Program-made: the position numbers and the translations under genes
Shown: positions 27,454-35,867 of the stretch, one piece after another
Numbering within the stretch: the stretch's first letter is position 1
How the letters are laid out: every line of letters begins with the position of its first letter
Assembly: GCA_963540815.1 (NCBI GenBank)
Contig: CAUTQY010000004.1
Location: 62,001 to 126,000 of the forward strand
Reading direction: 5' to 3'
DNA from: Scybalousia_A sp963540815
GTDB taxonomy: Bacteria > Bacteroidota > Bacteroidia > Bacteroidales > P3
DNA: 64,000 nt
The notes under the pieces: model-generated
The model's input: the letters and a program-made list of their open reading frames with translations, nothing else
Told to the model about the DNA's origin: nothing
Database searches by the model: none

Positions 27454-27478
27454 GGCTGTGTCTTTTTTTGACACAGCC
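27454..27478 (-). terminator. Terminator of aconitase
   Basis: A 9-bp stem GGCTGTGTC/GACACAGCC (27454-27462 and 27470-27478) with a 7-base loop is followed on the minus strand by a T-rich tract. It lies about 30 bases downstream of the aconitase stop. Confidence 0.75.
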
Positions 27479-27508
27479 CGCATAAATGAAATTAATTGCA
27501 ATTTTTAT

Positions 27509-29746
27509 TTACTTCTTATGAGTAGCATAGTAGTTCATTAGGCAACCGTCAGCCAAAATCTCTCTTTCATCGTTGGTAAGATTTTGGAAATATAGGTGAA
27601 TGTCTTTAACCCCATCCTTACTGATAACCTTAGCATTTATTTCCTCCTTACCGCTAAGAATAGCCTCTCTGATACCTTCAACATAAACAAAATCTCCAAC
27701 ATTATAGTCGAAAGCAGTGTCCTTTGAAATAGTAAAAGGAACTATGCCCCAGTTGATACAATTTGAACGATAGCGTTTTGTCGCGTACTCATAGCAAATA
27801 TTGGCATCACCGCCAAGTACCTTTTGACAAGAAGCCGCTTGCTCTCTTGCCGAACCGTCTCCCGGTTTGTTTGCAAATATACAAGAACCGAAAGAAGTAT
27901 TTTCAGGTTTCGCGCCAACCTTATTCAAAGCTTCCAAAACATGCTGAGGAGTTTTACCGGCACGTCTTTCCAAGTCTTCGCTCTGAATACGTTTGGAAGT
28001 ACCTACGTATTCAGGCACGCGTCTTGAAAGTGCAAACTCCGAAAGTTTCAACGGATTGGAACGATAGGAAGAGGTTTCACCCGAAGGTATCAACTCGTCT
28101 GTTGTAGTAACGGGGTCGTGGATAACTGCTGCAAGTTCAACCAACATATTATCTTGCATAGGATACATTTTTGGCCAGTCCTTAATATTTGGTCCGTAAC
28201 GAAGCTCTTGGCTTGAATCTGCCTTGTCAAAACCTTGGTAAACTCGTTTTTCATAAACCTTAGAGTCATACTTGTATCCTTCGTAATCAACGGTGTAGTC
28301 TATATCCGTTGCAGCAGTAATAACTCCTCCGTTAGCAGCCGTTGCGGCAATACTTCTTGCATCCATTAGGGCAACAAGAGAAATCTGTCCTTGACCCGGT
28401 TTTGAACCCTCACGGTTAGGGAAGTTACGCGTCGTATGACGAATGGAAAAACCATTATTTGAAGGAACATCACCCGCACCAAAACAAGGACCGCAGAAAG
28501 CAGGTTTGATTGTAACACCGGCTTCAAGTAAGTCCTCTGCTATGTGAGAACGAGTAGCAGCCAAATAAACAGGTATGCTTTGCGGATATGCACTTGCTGT
28601 AAAATAACCGTTGCCAGTAGATTTATTTTTCAGAATAGCGGCAGCGGCAGCCAAATTATCATACGTACCTCCCGCACAGCCGGCTATAATACCTTGGTCT
28701 GCCCAAACTTTACCGTCTTTTATTTTGCTTACAAGGTCTATTTCTATTTTATCACCAAATCTTTTTTTGGAATCCTCTTCTACAGCTCTAAGGATTTCCT
28801 TAGGATTTTGTTGCAATTCATGAATAGTGTAAGCATTGGAAGGGTGATAAGGCAAAGCAATCATGGCCTCTTGTTTGGAAAGGTCTATTTTTATCATACC
28901 GTCGTAGTAAGCAACTTTTCCCGGACGAAGTTCTTTGTAATCCTCCGGACGATTGTGCATTTTGTAATAGTTATGTACCTCCTCATCGGTAATCCATATG
29001 GAAGACAGACAAGTCGTTTCCGTAGTCATAACCTCAATTCCGTTACGAAAATCTATAGGAAGATTCTTTACTCCGGGTCCTGCAAACTCCAAAACTTTGT
29101 TTTTTACAAAACCGTTTTCAAAAGTAGCCTTTACCAAAGAGATGGCCACATCATGAGGTCCTATACCTTTTTTCGGAGTGCCCTCCAGCCAAACAAGTAC
29201 AACCTCAGGAGCATTGATATCCCAAGTGTTCTCCAATAATTGTTTAACCAATTCTCCGCCACCTTCGCCAACGCCCATGTTACCGAGCGAACCGTAACGA
29301 GTATGAGAATCCGAACCCAATATCATATTGCCACATTTAGCCATTGCCTCACGTGCATATTGATGGATAACGGCAAGGTTTGTCGGAACGAAAATACCAC
29401 CGTATTTTTTGGCGGCAGAAAGACCAAAAACGTGGTCATCCTCATTAATTGTACCGCCGACAGCACACAAAGAGTTATGACAATTAGTCATTCCGTAAGG
29501 AATAGGAAATTTTTCCAAACCACTGGCTCTTGCTGTCTGAATGATGCCGACATAGGTAATATCGTGAGAAATCAAGGCATCAAACTTAATACGCATCTTT
29601 TTACCCTTACTGTGGTCTACGTCGTGCGAACGAAGTATTCCGTAAGTAATCGTATTTTCCCTAGCCTCATCAGCAGATATATTGGCTGAATCAACTACTT
29701 TTTCACCATCAAGGAGATAAACTCCTTTGTTGATAAGTTCTACCAT
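27509..29746 (-). CDS. acn: Aconitate hydratase (745 aa, mitochondrial-like type)
   Basis: Aconitase interconverts citrate and isocitrate in the TCA cycle, using a [4Fe-4S] cluster. The three cluster cysteines are visible as C357 in 'AGCAGG' and C418/C421 in 'CGPCFGAG', with the same spacing as in mitochondrial aconitase. The substrate-binding 'GSDSHT' lies near residues 143-148. The swivel domain carries the 'SFGSC' region and 'RYRSN', where arginines bind the substrate carboxylates. The length and the order (three-domain core, then swivel) match the Bacteroidetes form often annotated just as hydratase. It is monocistronic, with its own promoter and terminator. Confidence 0.93.
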   Translation of the reverse strand: MVELINKGVYLLDGEKVVDSANISADEARENTITYGILRSHDVDHSKGKKMRIKFDALISHDITYVGIIQTARASGLEKFPIPYGMTNCHNSLCAVGGTINEDDHVFGLSAAKKYGGIFVPTNLAVIHQYAREAMAKCGNMILGSDSHTRYGSLGNMGVGEGGGELVKQLLENTWDINAPEVVLVWLEGTPKKGIGPHDVAISLVKATFENGFVKNKVLEFAGPGVKNLPIDFRNGIEVMTTETTCLSSIWITDEEVHNYYKMHNRPEDYKELRPGKVAYYDGMIKIDLSKQEAMIALPYHPSNAYTIHELQQNPKEILRAVEEDSKKRFGDKIEIDLVSKIKDGKVWADQGIIAGCAGGTYDNLAAAAAILKNKSTGNGYFTASAYPQSIPVYLAATRSHIAEDLLEAGVTIKPAFCGPCFGAGDVPSNNGFSIRHTTRNFPNREGSKPGQGQISLVALMDARSIAATAANGGVITAATDIDYTVDYEGYKYDSKVYEKRVYQGFDKADSSQELRYGPNIKDWPKMYPMQDNMLVELAAVIHDPVTTTDELIPSGETSSYRSNPLKLSEFALSRRVPEYVGTSKRIQSEDLERRAGKTPQHVLEALNKVGAKPENTSFGSCIFANKPGDGSAREQAASCQKVLGGDANICYEYATKRYRSNCINWGIVPFTISKDTAFDYNVGDFVYVEGIREAILSGKEEINAKVISKDGVKDIHLYFQNLTNDEREILADGCLMNYYATHKK

Positions 29747-29803
29747 TTCAATTGTATTTTTATGTTCTTATAAATATTCCTCAAATACCTCAATTTGAGA
29801 ATG

Positions 29804-29836
29804 CAAAATTATATAAACTTTTCAAATCCAAACAAA
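29804..29836 (-). promoter_or_regulatory. Aconitase promoter
   Basis: Minus-strand TTTG (plus 29833-29836) and TAATTTTG (plus 29804-29811) are separated by 21 bases. This is a full Bacteroidetes -33/-7 promoter with a leader of about 55 nt. The 278-bp gap between this gene and xth holds the two promoters and nothing else I can identify. Confidence 0.65.
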
Positions 29837-29982
29837 TTTTAACTAAAAATAACTATTTCAGACAATTAAATTTTGTTACCCTTAAATTAATGAAAACACG
29901 AAATGCTTTTGTCTGTATAAAAAGAGCAATTTTATGTGTTTTTATTTTTATGTTATTTAGACTTAATTTCCGTTAAAAATAC

Positions 29983-29990
29983 TAACTTTG
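29983..29990 (+). promoter_or_regulatory. Bacteroidetes-type -7 element for xth
   Basis: TAACTTTG, an exact TAnnTTTG match, lies 34 bases before the ATG. No clear -33 element. Confidence 0.45.
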
Positions 29991-30024
29991 CCAAAACATT
30001 TTATAAAAAAGACCCCGAAAAATA

Positions 30025-30792
30025 ATGAAGATATACTCCTATAATGTTAACGGTATACGTGCCGCAATGAAAAAAGGATTTTTAACTTGGTTGCAGGAAA
30101 GTAAGGCGGATGTTGTTTGCTTGCAAGAGACCAAAGCGCAAGCAAGCCAAATTCCCGTTTTGGAATTTGCCTCGGCGGGATACCTTTGTTATAGTTTGTC
30201 TGCTCAAAAAAAGGGTTATAGCGGCGTTGCCATATTAACAAAAAAAGAACCTCAAAGTAAAGTCTTGGGAATGGGTATGGAAAAATATGACGCTGAAGGT
30301 AGAATGATAAGAATAGATTTTTCATCCTTTTCGGTAGCGAGTATCTATCATCCGGCAGGAATATCGGGTGAGGTCAGACAAAACTTTAAGATGCAATGGC
30401 TAAGCGATTTTCAAATATACACCAAAGAATTGCAAAAACAAATACCAAATCTTATACTTTGCGGAGATTATAACATTGCCCACGAAGAAATAGATATACA
30501 CGACCCAAAAGGCAATGCCAATCATTCCGGTTTTTTACCAGAGGAAAGAATGTGGATGACTGATTTTTTAGGATCCGGTTTTATAGATAGTTTTCGTTAC
30601 ACGCACCCGGAAGAAAAAGATGCTTATTCGTGGTGGTCGTATCGCACAAATTCCAGAAATAATAATAAAGGTTGGCGTTTGGATTACTGTATGGTATCCG
30701 ATGCAATGAAAAATAAAATAATAGACGCAGGCATTGTACCCTCCGCTATGCAAAGTGACCATTGCCCTGTTTGGGTAGAAATAAACGAATAA
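30025..30792 (+). CDS. xth: Exodeoxyribonuclease III (AP endonuclease family)
   Basis: This enzyme incises DNA at abasic sites and degrades DNA from 3' ends in base excision repair. The endonuclease/exonuclease/phosphatase fold is complete: N7 in 'SYNVNGIRAA', the metal-binding glutamate E35 in 'CLQETKA', D148 and N150 in 'CGDYNIAH', the 'WRLDYCMVSD' block, and the catalytic D245-H246 in 'SDHCPVW'. Length (255 aa) is standard. It is followed 21 bases on by the OmpA-like lipoprotein, with which it may share a transcript. Confidence 0.93.
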   Translation: MKIYSYNVNGIRAAMKKGFLTWLQESKADVVCLQETKAQASQIPVLEFASAGYLCYSLSAQKKGYSGVAILTKKEPQSKVLGMGMEKYDAEGRMIRIDFSSFSVASIYHPAGISGEVRQNFKMQWLSDFQIYTKELQKQIPNLILCGDYNIAHEEIDIHDPKGNANHSGFLPEERMWMTDFLGSGFIDSFRYTHPEEKDAYSWWSYRTNSRNNNKGWRLDYCMVSDAMKNKIIDAGIVPSAMQSDHCPVWVEINE

Positions 30793-30813
30793 TATTTTAT
30801 ACAACAATACATC

Positions 30814-31773
30814 ATGAGTAAAGGTAAAATTATAGGTCTGCTTATCATTATAGTTTTGATTATGACAGGTTGTGTAAGTTCAAAAAAATACAATGACTTA
30901 CTAACTAATTACAACAACCAAAGAGAAAATTTTAATCAAACAAAATCCTTGTTGGAGCAAACTTCCAAGGATTTACAAAATACAAAGTCCGATTTGCAAG
31001 ACTGTTTAAAAACTGGTTCTATTCTAAAAGAAGACAATAGGAATTTAAAAGAGGATAATACTCTTTCCAAACAAGAAATAAAAGAGTTGCAAAAACAATT
31101 AAAAACCTCTAATAGTAAAATAAACGAAGTGCTTAACGATAAAAGCCAACATTTGGCGGAAATGAGTGACAATTTGGCTATTAAAGAGCAGGAATTGATT
31201 CAAAAAGAAAGAAATTTGGATTCTTTACAAACAACTATACTTGTTTTTCAAGAGCAGATTAATAAAATGAAACAACAGTTGGAGGCTTCAAATAAAAAAC
31301 TGGAGGATATACACAGCAAATTAAAGAATGCTTTATTGGGGTTTGAAAACAAAGGTCTTAGTATAGAAAATAAGAATGGAAAAATATATGTGTCAATGGA
31401 CGAAAAACTTTTGTTTTCTTCCGGTTCTTGGCAGGTAAACAGCGAGGGGAAACAAGCCTTATTGGAAATGGCTACAATATTGAGCAACAATCCGGACATA
31501 GATATTATGGTAGAAGGACATACGGACAATGTGGAGCTAAAGGGTAAAAACCAAATAAAAGACAACTGGGATTTAAGTGTGATGCGAGCAACCTCCATAA
31601 CCAAAATTTTATTGAATGATACGGGTATATCACCACAAAGAATTATACCCTGCGGACGAGGAGAGTACATGCCTATTGCCGATAATAAAACAACAGAGGG
31701 AAAAGCAAAAAATCGCAGAACGGAAATAATACTTTCTCCTAAAATAGGTGAGTTGTTGAATATTTTGGAATAA
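30814..31773 (+). CDS. OmpA-family peptidoglycan-binding lipoprotein with coiled coil
   Basis: The lipoprotein signal ends in IMTGC (Cys20). Residues about 27-175 form a long Q/E/K/L-rich coiled coil, suggesting an extended or multimeric shape. The C-terminal OmpA/MotB domain (about 190-310) has the peptidoglycan-binding signature 'VEGHTDN', followed by 'NWDLSVMRA' and 'NRRTEI'. It should link the membrane to the cell wall in the periplasm. The exact function is not shown. The following MutS-like gene starts 16 bases later. Confidence 0.85.
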   Translation: MSKGKIIGLLIIIVLIMTGCVSSKKYNDLLTNYNNQRENFNQTKSLLEQTSKDLQNTKSDLQDCLKTGSILKEDNRNLKEDNTLSKQEIKELQKQLKTSNSKINEVLNDKSQHLAEMSDNLAIKEQELIQKERNLDSLQTTILVFQEQINKMKQQLEASNKKLEDIHSKLKNALLGFENKGLSIENKNGKIYVSMDEKLLFSSGSWQVNSEGKQALLEMATILSNNPDIDIMVEGHTDNVELKGKNQIKDNWDLSVMRATSITKILLNDTGISPQRIIPCGRGEYMPIADNKTTEGKAKNRRTEIILSPKIGELLNILE

Positions 31774-31789
31774 CGGTTTTTATAAAATA

Positions 31790-33166
31790 ATGAACTTCAA
31801 GGAGGCCATAAGCAAATATCCGTTATTGAGAAACATTTACGAACAACTTGTTATAAAAACAAGTATGGGAAGGCAAATGTTACTTTATTCCGAATTTTCG
31901 GATAATGAAGATTACTTGGAATATCAATACAAATCAACCCTTAACTGTCAAAGATACATAAAAAACCTAAGCAATAATGACAAAATGCTATTGGAGTGTG
32001 TTTTGTATGACATACACGATATTAGCGGGAGTGTGAAAATATTGCAAGGTGGAGAAAGTTTAGACGATATAGGTCTATTTGAAGTAAAAGCATTTTGTTT
32101 GTCTTGCAAAAAACTAAACAAAATGCTTTTGGGGTTGGAAGACAAAGAATTTATTTTTAATGATTTACAGGATGTAATTAATTTATTGGACCCGGAAGGA
32201 ATAGAGGCAAATCAATTTTATATCTATCCGTCCTATCATCCGTTATTAAAAGAAAAAAGACAACTTTTTGAAAAATACAAAAAAGCGAACGATTCAAAGG
32301 CAAACGAGGTTTATGAAGAAATTTTAATAATGGAAAAAGAGGTTCGTGAGTATTTATCACAAAAGTTGGTCGGCTTTTGTAACGAAATACAGGAGAACAT
32401 TAACCGAGTTGCTTTTTTGGATACTTGTATTGCAAAGGCAGAGTTGAATATAAAACTAAACCTTATCTACCCTACCCTATCAGAAAAAAATATTATCCGA
32501 TACAAAAAGATTTTTAATCCCATTCTTAAACAAATCTTGCAATCAAAAGGCTCCGACTTTCAAGCCATAGATATGGATTTGGGAGAAGTTCCAACCTTGA
32601 TAACCGGTGCCAACATGGCAGGTAAAACCGTTGTTCTGAAAACACTTGCTTTGTCTCAACTTATGTTGCAATTCGGTTTTTTTGTTCCTTGTGAAGAATG
32701 CGAATTGGGTTTGTTTAAAGATGTGCTTTGTTCTATCGGAGACAATCAGAATGAGAACGAAGGCTTATCTTCTTTTGCCTCGGAAATACTTTTATTGAAT
32801 ACAATAATACAAAAAGTTAAAACCGGAGAAAAGTATTTGGTTTTGGTAGATGAATTGGCTCGCACTACCAATCCTATAGAAGGAGTAAAACTATTGGAAG
32901 GCTTTATGCGTACCATAGTTAAGGGCAAGGCTATAAGTGTAATTACCACCCACTATTCCAACATAAAAGTTGAGTGCAGACGTCTAAGAGTTAGGGGATT
33001 TATCGGCAAAAATCTACAACCTCCCATTTCTATAAATAACCTTGCAAACAATATGGATTATTCTTTGATAGAGGACAACAGTAATCAGGCACCCAACGAA
33101 GCCATTAATCTTTGTAATCTACTAGGTATAGATAAAGATTGGATAAATAATATTACAAAAAATTAA
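31790..33166 (+). CDS. MutS-related ATPase without mismatch-recognition domain
   Basis: The 458-aa protein has a C-terminal MutS-family ABC ATPase: Walker A 'GANMAGKT' (G273-T280, K279) and Walker B 'LVLVDELA' (D354, E355). The conserved 'ITTHYS' lies further on. The N-terminal half looks like the helical core and clamp of MutS (domains III/IV), but the mismatch-binding domain I with its Phe-x-Glu and the connector are missing. The Walker A differs from canonical MutS (GPNMGGKST). It therefore is not the mismatch-repair MutS1. MutS-like ATPases of this size occur in Bacteroidetes, and the lysine-fermentation reactivase KamC is another possibility; no kam genes are near. The function is undetermined. 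Confidence 0.75.
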   Translation: MNFKEAISKYPLLRNIYEQLVIKTSMGRQMLLYSEFSDNEDYLEYQYKSTLNCQRYIKNLSNNDKMLLECVLYDIHDISGSVKILQGGESLDDIGLFEVKAFCLSCKKLNKMLLGLEDKEFIFNDLQDVINLLDPEGIEANQFYIYPSYHPLLKEKRQLFEKYKKANDSKANEVYEEILIMEKEVREYLSQKLVGFCNEIQENINRVAFLDTCIAKAELNIKLNLIYPTLSEKNIIRYKKIFNPILKQILQSKGSDFQAIDMDLGEVPTLITGANMAGKTVVLKTLALSQLMLQFGFFVPCEECELGLFKDVLCSIGDNQNENEGLSSFASEILLLNTIIQKVKTGEKYLVLVDELARTTNPIEGVKLLEGFMRTIVKGKAISVITTHYSNIKVECRRLRVRGFIGKNLQPPISINNLANNMDYSLIEDNSNQAPNEAINLCNLLGIDKDWINNITKN

Positions 33167-33194
33167 AGTTTTTTTTATTCTTTTTCTTAAAATA

Positions 33195-33226
33195 TTTGGT
33201 AGATTGAAAAATATTACATATCTTTG
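33195..33226 (+). promoter_or_regulatory. Canonical Bacteroidetes promoter driving a leader or small RNA
   Basis: TTTG (33195-33198), 20 bases, then TATCTTTG (33219-33226). Both elements match and the spacing is ideal; this is one of the best promoter matches in the window. It lies 337 bases before the next convincing CDS. Confidence 0.75.
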
Positions 33227-33230
33227 CCCG

Positions 33231-33485
33231 CATAAATACAAACCATGTATGTGTGCGGGCAATGTAATTTATGGTGTTGTTGTTTTTATAACAAAATTCT
33301 TGTTTTCTTGTTTGCCTATAAGAACAAGGAAGTATTGCGATATTATTATTGCCTCTAAGTACATAAACTTTATATGCAAAAATAAATTCATAGTCATTAG
33401 GGGGTGTTGTTAACGGAACTCAAGTTGTTTTTGTTTGAGTTTTTAGCCCCCACAAAACTATAACCTATACGATTATAGTTTTTTT
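33231..33485 (+). ncRNA. Candidate structured RNA of about 255 nt (leader or stand-alone)
   Basis: Downstream of the strong promoter is a 396-base gap without a convincing gene. The predicted transcript contains an early CCCGCA/TGCGGG pair overlapping the start, a hairpin around 33296-33340 (TTCTTGTT with AACAAGGAA-like partner), a GGGGG/CCCCC-closed hairpin (33400-33451) with an inner 7-bp stem (33417-33423 with 33435-33441), and ends in a terminator. It contains one short reading frame from 33245 (37 codons, six cysteines) with no visible ribosome site. The RNA could be a small RNA, or an attenuator for the lipoprotein gene that starts 77 bases later. It does not look like tmRNA, RNase P RNA or 4.5S RNA; 6S RNA is not excluded. 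Confidence 0.45.
33455..33485 (+). terminator. Terminator between leader RNA and lipoprotein gene
   Basis: Stem AAACTATAA/TTATAGTTT (33455-33463 with 33473-33481), loop of nine, T-run through 33485. The stem is A/T-rich, so strength is moderate. Its position before the coding region fits either an RNA end or attenuation. Confidence 0.6.
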
Positions 33486-33562
33486 ATTTCCTTAATTGTA
33501 TGGCAAAAACGCACAGAAATAAAAATAATATTGAATTTAATAACAAAAAATAATATACGATT

Positions 33563-34054
33563 ATGAAGAACATGTTAATATTAGGCATAATAACTTTGAG
33601 TGTTGCCTCTATGGTTTTCGTCGCTTGTAATGACGAGCAAGAAGATAATAAGTCGCAGATAATAGTAACAAAAGCCAAAGAAAAGATGGGTAAATTCTAT
33701 CTTGGAGGCTGTGGCAATTCCAATTGTCCGGAAAATAAAGATAAAACCACTTCAATGCATTGTCATTACAATGAACATGGCAATTGTTTTCCGGAAGTTG
33801 TTGTTTACGGTACCAGGTTAAATCATATTAATTCCTTACGGAGTGCCATAGACAATAACACTGCAATAAGATTTATACAAAGTAATATGAAGCAACTTGG
33901 TGAGTGTTTTGATTCCAATCTGTTACAAGAGGTTATAAATCGAAACGTAAACCTGTCTTACAATCTAACGGCTTCTTATGTTTATTTTCAATTTATGGAT
34001 AATAAAACAAAAGAATATATTGCCGTATATCCATTTAGTTTGAAAAATGATTAA
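33563..34054 (+). CDS. Small Cys/His-rich lipoprotein with EVVVYG motif
   Basis: The 163-aa protein has a lipoprotein signal ending FVAC (Cys22). Residues 50-75 are cysteine- and histidine-rich (C50, C55, H66, C67, H68, H72, C75) and end in 'CFPEVVVYG'. This segment could bind metal or form disulfides. 'EVVVYG' resembles a strand motif seen in many Bacteroidetes surface proteins and the TonB box of TonB-dependent receptors, but the protein is far too short to be a receptor. The C-terminal half is polar with one further cysteine. No family recognised. It is the first gene of a unit with a propeller-like lipoprotein and a thioredoxin-like lipoprotein. Confidence 0.65.
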   Translation: MKNMLILGIITLSVASMVFVACNDEQEDNKSQIIVTKAKEKMGKFYLGGCGNSNCPENKDKTTSMHCHYNEHGNCFPEVVVYGTRLNHINSLRSAIDNNTAIRFIQSNMKQLGECFDSNLLQEVINRNVNLSYNLTASYVYFQFMDNKTKEYIAVYPFSLKND

Positions 34055-34063
34055 TTAACTCTC

Positions 34064-34101
34064 TTAAGGTTTGGAGTAAGTTTTACTCCAAACCTTAATT
34101 T
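34064..34101 (+). terminator. Hairpin after the Cys/His-rich lipoprotein gene
   Basis: A perfect 16-bp stem (34064-34079 with 34083-34098), a 3-base loop, then TTT. The T-run is short, so it may only partly terminate, leaving some transcription into the next gene. Confidence 0.65.
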
Positions 34102-34116
34102 AATACCCAACAGACA

Positions 34117-35259
34117 ATGAATCCCAAAACAGTAAAATATTTGCTTTTATCTTTTATGTTGTTATCTTTCTTCTCTTGTTCCGCTCAAAAAAGCGAAGAT
34201 GTTACCTTTGAAAAAGAGGTGGTAATTTATAACCCAATAAATGCTCTAACGGAATACATTACAAAAGATTCCATATATTTTATAGGAAAAGATCTTGCCT
34301 CAAGAAAAGAAATAGTAGTTTATGATTTAAAAGGTGAACCACGTAAAACAATAAAGATAAAGAAAATGCCACATTTGGAATACTCAAACATACTTCATTT
34401 CATAAATTATGATTCTATGTTTATTTCCATAGCATCTCCTCTTCAGGTTATTTATTTAATAGATTCTTCCTCCAATATAAAATTTTATAAAGAGTTCCCA
34501 TATCATCTCACAAGCGACAGTATCAACACATGCTTAGTTAATCGTATTCATTACCATAACGGCAATCTTTACACCCTATTAAACATGTATCCTGATGACA
34601 TGGGGCCTTGCTCGGCAAGAATAATGCTTAACAGAGTGGCAAGAGAACTTCCTTTATACTGTAAAATACCAATAAAAGATTCTTCCGAGTTAGAATTCTA
34701 CGGTCAAAATACGGTTCAGTATTTATATGATAATGATTCTGTTTTTTACGGACGAGAAAAAATATCTACACAATATGCTAACGGATATCTTTTTAGTAGG
34801 AGATACCCTTCCGTAGATGTGATTATTTTTGACTTGAATACAAACAAAATAGTTAAAACATTGAAAATTTCCAGCAAATTAATTGACACCACTCCGCCAA
34901 AAGAAATATTACTAGAATGTGACGACTATTCAAACTTCATTGATAGTATTAACGACGTGAATCAAAAAGGAATTTCCATAACAAATATTTGTTATGACAC
35001 TACCAGGGAATTATATTATTTTTTCATAGAAAAATGGCGTCGAAATAACAAAACTGACATTGTAGTACAAATTTTTGACAAAGATTTTAATTTCAATAGG
35101 GAGTTTGATATCAAAAATAGAAAAAAAGGGAAAAAGAATATGATATTTGACGATATATTTTTATTTAAAAATCAAATAGTCTTGAAATATATTGAAAACC
35201 CTATACCTGAAAAAACACGTATAAATGTTATTTATGATTTCTATAATATTAATTTTTAG
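34117..35259 (+). CDS. Propeller-like lipoprotein (DUF4221/TolB-like 6-blade type)
   Basis: The signal sequence ends in FFSC (Cys21). The mature part, about 360 aa, is a series of short beta-strand repeats such as 'IVVYDLKGEPRKTIKI' and 'VIIFDLNTNKIVKTL', with a hydrophobic strand ending in a D/N turn. These are typical of blades in six-bladed propeller lipoproteins of Bacteroidetes (BF3164/TolB-like, or DUF4221). Such proteins are usually scaffolds or ligand binders rather than enzymes. It sits between a Cys/His-rich lipoprotein and a thioredoxin-like lipoprotein. Family assignment is by pattern and length, not by a search. Confidence 0.55.
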   Translation: MNPKTVKYLLLSFMLLSFFSCSAQKSEDVTFEKEVVIYNPINALTEYITKDSIYFIGKDLASRKEIVVYDLKGEPRKTIKIKKMPHLEYSNILHFINYDSMFISIASPLQVIYLIDSSSNIKFYKEFPYHLTSDSINTCLVNRIHYHNGNLYTLLNMYPDDMGPCSARIMLNRVARELPLYCKIPIKDSSELEFYGQNTVQYLYDNDSVFYGREKISTQYANGYLFSRRYPSVDVIIFDLNTNKIVKTLKISSKLIDTTPPKEILLECDDYSNFIDSINDVNQKGISITNICYDTTRELYYFFIEKWRRNNKTDIVVQIFDKDFNFNREFDIKNRKKGKKNMIFDDIFLFKNQIVLKYIENPIPEKTRINVIYDFYNINF

Positions 35260-35276
35260 TTAAATACTATTGAAAT

Positions 35277-35786
35277 ATGAAAAAAATAAAGATACGAATA
35301 AATAGCATGTTTATAGTTTTCACAATATTGGCACTTGGTCTGATATTAATACACGGTTGTGTCTCGCAAAAACCGGAGGATGTTATTATGAATTATGTCC
35401 GCAAAAATTTTAAGAACATGGATAAAAACGCAGAAAATTGCGTATTTATAATAACGGAATACGGTTGTATTCCGTGCAATATGGAAATGTCACGTCTTGC
35501 AAGCAAGTTCGTTGATATGCAAGGTATTTATGTTGTTGTTAATGCAAACGCTAATGGTACAGTTATAGATATTTCTCCTTACTGGGAGGCAAAAAAGACC
35601 GAACAAATAAGTTATGACACCAATAGATATTTTGATAAACATGATTTAAAATCTTCTTATGCCATATTTATCAAAAACGATAGAATAGATACCATACTTG
35701 ACGCTGATGCAAGAAGACTTATCAACAATAAAAAGTATATTCTAAAACGAATTACTTCCCAAACGGATAACTATAAAGCAGAATAA
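35277..35786 (+). CDS. Thioredoxin-like lipoprotein with CIPC motif
   Basis: The signal sequence ends LIHGC (Cys28), so the protein is lipid-anchored. The thioredoxin-like segment begins with a strand 'CVFIITEYGC' and holds the motif CIPC at about residues 64-67, the right place after strand 1 for a redox site. There is a further cysteine at 55. The later portion is short: the total length of 169 aa allows a minimal thioredoxin fold. It resembles the thioredoxin-like lipoprotein at 2014-2739 in having a lipid anchor and CxxC site and in following a small lipoprotein, though the sequences are not obviously alike. Activity as reductase or oxidase cannot be judged. Confidence 0.5.
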   Translation: MKKIKIRINSMFIVFTILALGLILIHGCVSQKPEDVIMNYVRKNFKNMDKNAENCVFIITEYGCIPCNMEMSRLASKFVDMQGIYVVVNANANGTVIDISPYWEAKKTEQISYDTNRYFDKHDLKSSYAIFIKNDRIDTILDADARRLINNKKYILKRITSQTDNYKAE

Positions 35787-35867
35787 TTTTTTTGTATAAT
35801 TCAAATACAAAAAAATTGATGACCACAGTATTGTTGCCAATTTGTTCTAACGAAACGGCGATTCAAT

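Noticed and set aside
29752..29976. 74-codon frame between aconitase and xth
   Set aside because: It overlaps the aconitase promoter and has an AT-driven composition (K, N, F, L, I) with no family.
31790..33166. Canonical MutS mismatch repair protein
   Set aside because: The length is half that of MutS, and the mismatch-binding domain and typical Walker A are absent.
33204..33413. 69-codon reading frame in the 33.2-33.4 kb gap
   Set aside because: It would begin inside the promoter, upstream of the predicted transcription start, so it cannot be translated from that transcript.
33231..33485. tmRNA, RNase P RNA or 4.5S RNA
   Set aside because: None of the conserved core sequences I know for these RNAs is present.
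33563..34054. TonB-dependent receptor fragment because of the EVVVYG motif
   Set aside because: The protein is a complete 163-aa lipoprotein with its own signal and stop; no plug or barrel follows.
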